The position numbers and the translations under genes are program-made. 64,000 bases of DNA from the NCBI RefSeq assembly GCF_001941965.1, contig NZ_MKZO01000012.1, positions 62,001-126,000 of the forward strand, in the 5' to 3' direction. The DNA is from Pseudomonas putida (GTDB lineage Bacteria; Pseudomonadota; Gammaproteobacteria; Pseudomonadales; Pseudomonadaceae). Position 1 is the stretch's first letter; every line of letters begins with the position of its first letter. This document shows positions 60,326 to 64,000 of the stretch, piece by piece. Under the pieces are notes generated by a model. The model was not told the origin of the DNA. It saw only the letters and a list, made by a program, of their open reading frames with translations, and did no database searches.

Positions 60326-62230
60326 TCAAGCTGACAGCTCGACCAGCAGCTTGTTCAGCCGGCGCACGTAGGCGGCCGGGTCTTTCAGGCTGTCGCCGGC
60401 AGCCAGGGCCGCCTGGTCGAAGAGGATATGCGAGAAGTCGGCGAAACGGTCTTCGCTCTGCTCGTGGTCCAGCTTCTCGATCAGTGGGTGAGCCGGGTTG
60501 AATTCGAAGATCGGCTTGGAATCCGGGACCTTCTGCCCGCTGGCTTCGAGGATCTGGCGCATCTGCAGGCCGAGGTCCTGTTCGCCGATGGCGAGAATCG
60601 CCGGCGAGTCGGTCAGGCGGTGCGAGACGCGCACTTCGCTGACGCTGTCACCCAGCGCAGCCTTCAGGCGTTCGACCAGGCCTTCCTTGTCCTTGGCGAC
60701 TTCTTCCTGGGCCTTCTTGTCCTCTTCCGAGTCCAGCTTGCCCAGGTCGAGGTCGCCGCGGGCGACGTCGACGAAGCTCTTGCCGTCGAATTCGTTGAGG
60801 TAGCTCATCAGCCACTCGTCGATACGGTCGGTCAGCAGCAGCACTTCGATGCCTTTCTTGCGGAAGACTTCCAGGTGCGGGCTGTTCTTGACCTGCGCGT
60901 AGGACTCGCCGGTGAGGAAGTAGATCTTGTCCTGGCCTTCCTTGGCGCGGGCCAGGTAGTCGGCCAGGGAAACGTTCTGTTCGCCACCCTCTTCGTGGGT
61001 CGAGGCGAAGCGCAGCAGGCCGGCGATCTTCTCCTTGTTGGCGAAGTCTTCCGCCGGGCCTTCCTTGAGGACCTGGCCGAAGTTCTTCCAGAACGCCTTG
61101 TACTGCTCCGGTTCGTTCTTCGCCAGCTTCTCGAGCATGTCCAGCACGCGCTTGGTCAGCGCCGACTTCATCGAATCGATGATCGGATCCTTCTGCAGGA
61201 TCTCGCGGGAAACGTTCAGCGACAGATCGTTGGAGTCGACCACGCCCTTGATGAAGCGCAGGTACAGCGGCAGGAAGGATTCCGCCTGGTCCATGATGAA
61301 CACGCGCTGCACGTACAGCTTCAGGCCGCGCGGGGCTTCACGCTGGTACAGGTCGAACGGCGCACGGGCCGGGACGAACAGCAGGGAGTTGTACTCCAGC
61401 TTGCCTTCGACCTTGTTGTGGCTCCAGGCCAGCGGATTCTCGAAATCGTGACCGATGTGCTTGTAGAACTCCTGGTATTCCTCGTCCTTGATCTCGGTAC
61501 GCGGACGGGTCCACAGGGCGCTGGCGCGGTTGACGGTTTCCCATTCCTGAGCCGGCTTTTCTTCGCCTTCGGCCGCTTCGGCCTCTTTCGGCAGCTCGAT
61601 CGGCAGGGCGATATGGTCGGAGTACTTCTTGACGATGTTGCGCAGGCGCCAGCCGTCGGCGAACTCTTCCTCGCCCTTCTTCAGGTGCAGGACGATGCGG
61701 GTGCCGCGCTCGGCCTTCTCGACGGTGGCGACTTCGAAATCACCCTCGCCTTTCGACGACCAGTGCACGCCTTCGGCAGCCGGCGAACCGGCACGGCGGC
61801 TGTACACGTCGACCTGGTCGGCGACGATGAACGCCGAGTAGAAGCCCACGCCGAACTGACCGATCAGGTGCGAGTCCTTCTTCTGGTCGCCGGTGAGGTT
61901 CTTCATGAAGTCGGCGGTGCCGGACTTGGCGATGGTACCAAGGTGGGCAATGACCTCATCGCGGTTCATGCCGATGCCGTTGTCTTCGAGGGTGACGGTG
62001 TTGGCGTCCTTGTCGAAGCTGACGCGGATCTTCAGGTCGGCGCCGCCTTCGAGCAGCTCAGGCTTGGCCAGGGCTTCGAAGCGCAGCTTGTCGACGGCGT
62101 CGGAGGCGTTGGAGATCAGTTCGCGAAGGAAGATCTCCTTGTTCGAGTACAGCGAATGGATCATGAGGTGCAGCAGCTGCTTTACCTCGGTCTGGAAGCC
62201 CAGGGTTTCTTTTTGAGTCTCCACACTCAT
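60326..62230 (-). CDS. htpG: Hsp90-family chaperone HtpG
   Basis: 634 residues from ATG 62230 (GGAG upstream), the same length as P. aeruginosa HtpG. Cytosolic ATP-dependent chaperone. The N-domain shows [30 protein letters not shown] and [15 protein letters not shown]; the middle domain has [18 protein letters not shown]; the C-domain ends with the dimerisation helices. A single gene closed by its own terminator. A heat-shock promoter was not found by eye in the 109 nt upstream. Confidence 0.97.
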   Translation of the reverse strand: MSVETQKETLGFQTEVKQLLHLMIHSLYSNKEIFLRELISNASDAVDKLRFEALAKPELLEGGADLKIRVSFDKDANTVTLEDNGIGMNRDEVIAHLGTIAKSGTADFMKNLTGDQKKDSHLIGQFGVGFYSAFIVADQVDVYSRRAGSPAAEGVHWSSKGEGDFEVATVEKAERGTRIVLHLKKGEEEFADGWRLRNIVKKYSDHIALPIELPKEAEAAEGEEKPAQEWETVNRASALWTRPRTEIKDEEYQEFYKHIGHDFENPLAWSHNKVEGKLEYNSLLFVPARAPFDLYQREAPRGLKLYVQRVFIMDQAESFLPLYLRFIKGVVDSNDLSLNVSREILQKDPIIDSMKSALTKRVLDMLEKLAKNEPEQYKAFWKNFGQVLKEGPAEDFANKEKIAGLLRFASTHEEGGEQNVSLADYLARAKEGQDKIYFLTGESYAQVKNSPHLEVFRKKGIEVLLLTDRIDEWLMSYLNEFDGKSFVDVARGDLDLGKLDSEEDKKAQEEVAKDKEGLVERLKAALGDSVSEVRVSHRLTDSPAILAIGEQDLGLQMRQILEASGQKVPDSKPIFEFNPAHPLIEKLDHEQSEDRFADFSHILFDQAALAAGDSLKDPAAYVRRLNKLLVELSA

Positions 62231-62339
62231 GGTCTTCAAAACTCCGATCTGATGTCATTGATCGCGCTGGCGAGCGGGCCTTCCGGGCACGCGCTGCGCC
62301 AGTCGCAGCGGGATGAACAGCAGATGGGGCCGTGACGGG

Positions 62340-62801
62340 CTATTTCAAGGGCGCGCTCAATTCTTTGATCTTGAAATGGGCGCGGGCGGTGGCGATGGGC
62401 TCGCTGATATCGCCCTGCCAGGCGGTAATCGCCACGTTGGTCACCCGCCGGCCCTGGCGCCACAGCTGGCATCGCGCCCAGGTATCGCAAAAGCGGCCGG
62501 CGCGCAGGTAGTCGATGGAAAAATCGATGATCTTCGGGATGCTCGCGCTTTCGCTGTAGATCAGCAGGTACAGGGCCGCCGACAGTTCCATGAAGCCGGC
62601 GATCACCCCACCGTGGATCGCCGGCAGCAAGGGGTTGCCGATGTTGTCCGGGTTGGCCGGCAGGCGGAACAGCAGGTCGTCGCCGTCACGGCTGCACTCG
62701 ATGCCGATCAGCCCGGCGTAGGGGATCAGTTGCAGCAAGGCCGAGTAATCGCCACGGCTGTGCGCCTCGCGCAATTGCTGATGGATGTCCGCCGGAATCA
62801 T
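62340..62801 (-). CDS. hotdog-fold thioesterase, PaaI-like (first)
   Basis: 153 residues from ATG 62801. The HGG motif (AIHGGVIAGFMELS) marks a PaaI/YigI-type hotdog, but Glu takes the place of the usual catalytic Asp found in its neighbour (GGAITTLMDTA). Acts on acyl-CoA-type thioesters, as a dimer or tetramer. The start overlaps the stop of the second thioesterase gene by 4 nt (ATGA), so the two are coupled and may form a mixed complex. Confidence 0.87.
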   Translation of the reverse strand: MIPADIHQQLREAHSRGDYSALLQLIPYAGLIGIECSRDGDDLLFRLPANPDNIGNPLLPAIHGGVIAGFMELSAALYLLIYSESASIPKIIDFSIDYLRAGRFCDTWARCQLWRQGRRVTNVAITAWQGDISEPIATARAHFKIKELSAPLK

Positions 62802-63274
62802 TGCGCCTCTCCCTTGAGCTTGCGGGCGAAATTGATGCCGCCCTTGATGTCCTTGCCCAGGCGCATGTAGGTGCCGACCACCTGGGCGACGGGCTGCGTC
62901 GGGTCGGCCTGGTAGCAGGTGCCACGGATAAAGATCACCTCGCGGCTGACCCGATAGCAGTGGGCATGGCCGAACAGGTCCTGGTGGGCGACGCCGGGGC
63001 TCATGTAGTCGATGCGCAGGTCGAGGGTCGGGCACACCTCGAATTCCGGCAAGGCGCAGAGCGTGGCCATGCCCAGCGCGGTGTCCATCAAGGTGGTGAT
63101 CGCGCCGCCGTGAACCGCTCCAGTCTGCGGGTTGCCGACGATCGCGGGGGAATACGGCATGTGCAGGACAATGCCCTCCCCGTCCACGGCATGAACTTGC
63201 ATGTTCAATACCTGGCAATGACGCAGCGCGGAAAGAAAGCGCCCGGCGCGCTCCTGCAATGACGAATCATTCAT
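62798..63274 (-). CDS. hotdog-fold thioesterase, PaaI-like (second)
   Basis: 158 residues from ATG 63274, chosen as the first ATG with a hotdog-like N-terminus; the extension to 63310 is short and crosses the promoter. Motif AVHGGAITTLMDTALG with the catalytic Asp; LDLRIDYMSPG is the conserved strand. First gene of a two-gene operon with the other thioesterase. Substrate unknown. Confidence 0.88.
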   Translation of the reverse strand: MNDSSLQERAGRFLSALRHCQVLNMQVHAVDGEGIVLHMPYSPAIVGNPQTGAVHGGAITTLMDTALGMATLCALPEFEVCPTLDLRIDYMSPGVAHQDLFGHAHCYRVSREVIFIRGTCYQADPTQPVAQVVGTYMRLGKDIKGGINFARKLKGEAQ

Positions 63275-63431
63275 ACCTGAAGATTTCTCCAGCACTGTGC
63301 GGACCCGCACAAGACTGACAAAAAGTCCATATGGATCCGTAACTTATATATGTGTATCGTGCGCGGAACTTAAATCCAGAGGCACAACTCAAAGGATTCA
63401 AGTACCGCTATTCCACAAGGAGAAACACCCC

Positions 63432-63725
63432 ATGCGTAAACCTTTTGCTTATGCCGTCATGATCGCCGCCGCCCTGGGTCTGGCCGCTTGCGATAAAGCC
63501 AGCGAAAACAAGGCACAGGATGCTCAACAACATGCCGAGCAAGCCCAGCAGAAGATGGACGAAGCTCAGGATAAAGTGAACGAGGCCGCGAAAGAAAACG
63601 CCGAAGCTGCCAAAGATTCCGCTGAAGCTGAACAAAAGGCCGCTGAAGAAGCTGCCAAAGAAGCTGCTCCAGCGACCCCGGCTCCAACCGCTCCAGCTGC
63701 TCCGGCAGAACCCGCCAAGCAATAA
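63432..63725 (+). CDS. small Ala/Glu/Lys-rich lipoprotein
   Basis: 97 residues from ATG 63432 (AAGGAG upstream). A type II signal peptide ends in LAAC at Cys20, so it is lipid-anchored. Residues 25-75 are an uninterrupted Ala/Glu/Lys/Gln helix with heptad character, that is, a coiled coil; the C-terminal 20 residues are Ala/Pro-rich. It recalls small Lpp- or OprI-like envelope proteins but lacks an OprI-like Lys end. Closed by a terminator. Confidence 0.85.
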   Translation: MRKPFAYAVMIAAALGLAACDKASENKAQDAQQHAEQAQQKMDEAQDKVNEAAKENAEAAKDSAEAEQKAAEEAAKEAAPATPAPTAPAAPAEPAKQ

Positions 63726-63737
63726 GTCTTGCTGGAA

Positions 63738-63770
63738 TAAAAAAACCCGACTTCGGTCGGGTTTTTTTAT
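63738..63770. terminator. bidirectional Rho-independent terminator
   Basis: ACCCGAC and GTCGGGT pair round a TTCG loop, with A-run before and T-run after. It serves both the lipoprotein gene and the convergent DUF599 gene. Confidence 0.93.
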
Positions 63771-63804
63771 TGTTCGAAAAAGTTCAATTTAAACTAGGCA
63801 ACGC

Positions 63805-64000
63805 TCAAGCCGCGTCCTTGGCTGAGTCCTGGGCAACTGCCTCGGTCGGCGTATAGACCATCACCTCCAATACATCCGAGTGGAATTCCCGGCGGTACAA
63901 CACCAGCACTACGCCGGCACTCATCGCCATGAACATCCACGGGCTGATGAACCAGCTGAGCATGGCCATGCCGAAATAGTAAGAGCGCAAACCGAAGTTG
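63805..64000 (-). CDS. DUF599 membrane protein, C-terminal part (5' end outside window)
   Basis: At least 64 residues; the frame stays open to the window edge (Asn-Phe-Gly-Leu before RSYYFGMAMLSW). The last membrane segment (AMLSWFISPWMFMAMSAGVVLVLY) and the YRREFHSDVL end match the C-terminus of the DUF599 family of about 230-250-residue inner-membrane proteins. Function is unknown. Confidence 0.8.
   Translation of the reverse strand, partial: NFGLRSYYFGMAMLSWFISPWMFMAMSAGVVLVLYRREFHSDVLEVMVYTPTEAVAQDSAKDAA

Overview
The window is a GC-rich pseudomonad chromosome segment, most likely Pseudomonas sensu stricto of the putida/fluorescens lineage. The grounds are fabA-fabB next to a hybrid kinase, a TonB receptor and gpsA (the layout I know around PA1609-PA1614 in P. 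aeruginosa), an HtpG of exactly 634 residues, and many short inverted REP-type repeats with the core TGTGGGAGCTGGCTTGCC. No rRNA, tRNA, CRISPR array, integrase or transposase was seen.

Layout. 1-11 kb is ordinary metabolism: the end of a basic amino-acid ABC transporter (permease, ATPase, Lrp-type regulator), a PAS-GGDEF-EAL protein, an XRE regulator, a DctA-like symporter with two GntR/FCD regulators and paired operators, an AI-2E/PerM membrane protein, a DUF4892 protein and two alpha/beta hydrolases. 11.2-40.6 kb is a large accessory island. 40.9-45.9 kb is a four-gene chaperone-usher fimbrial operon. 46-64 kb is core again: SixA, DUF4389, GpsA, a TonB receptor / binding protein / hybrid kinase operon, FabA-FabB, a chemoreceptor, DUF3859, an amidohydrolase, pirin, dienelactone hydrolase, HtpG, two hotdog thioesterases, a small lipoprotein and a DUF599 fragment.

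The island is the main discovery. It encodes a 92-residue LuxR-family protein that is only a DNA-binding domain, closely resembling that of LasR; two SpvB/TccC-like RHS proteins with different tips; three large paralogues with a shared N-terminal domain and Ig-like modules; three further Ig-like proteins built round a GD-x-(hydrophobic)-x-(hydrophobic)-W motif; an autotransporter; and a lipoprotein plus two secreted proteins that together carry nine copies of a Cys-bounded 30-residue repeat. Every transcription unit of the island except perhaps the autotransporter is headed by a las/lux-box-like palindrome (consensus near ACCTGATANTTCTGTCAGTT), each followed by a -10-like hexamer 19-22 nt downstream, as expected for a LuxR-type activator bound at about -42. 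One palindrome lies in front of the regulator itself. I infer a self-activating regulon driven by a regulator without a signal-binding domain.

The first RHS gene is split at its conserved core by a -1 frame change exactly at the heptamer G GGA AAG, with an AGGAGG upstream. This could be programmed -1 frameshifting that controls whether the toxin-like tip is attached, or a one-base deletion. Gene functions below are family-level inferences from reading; no database search was possible.
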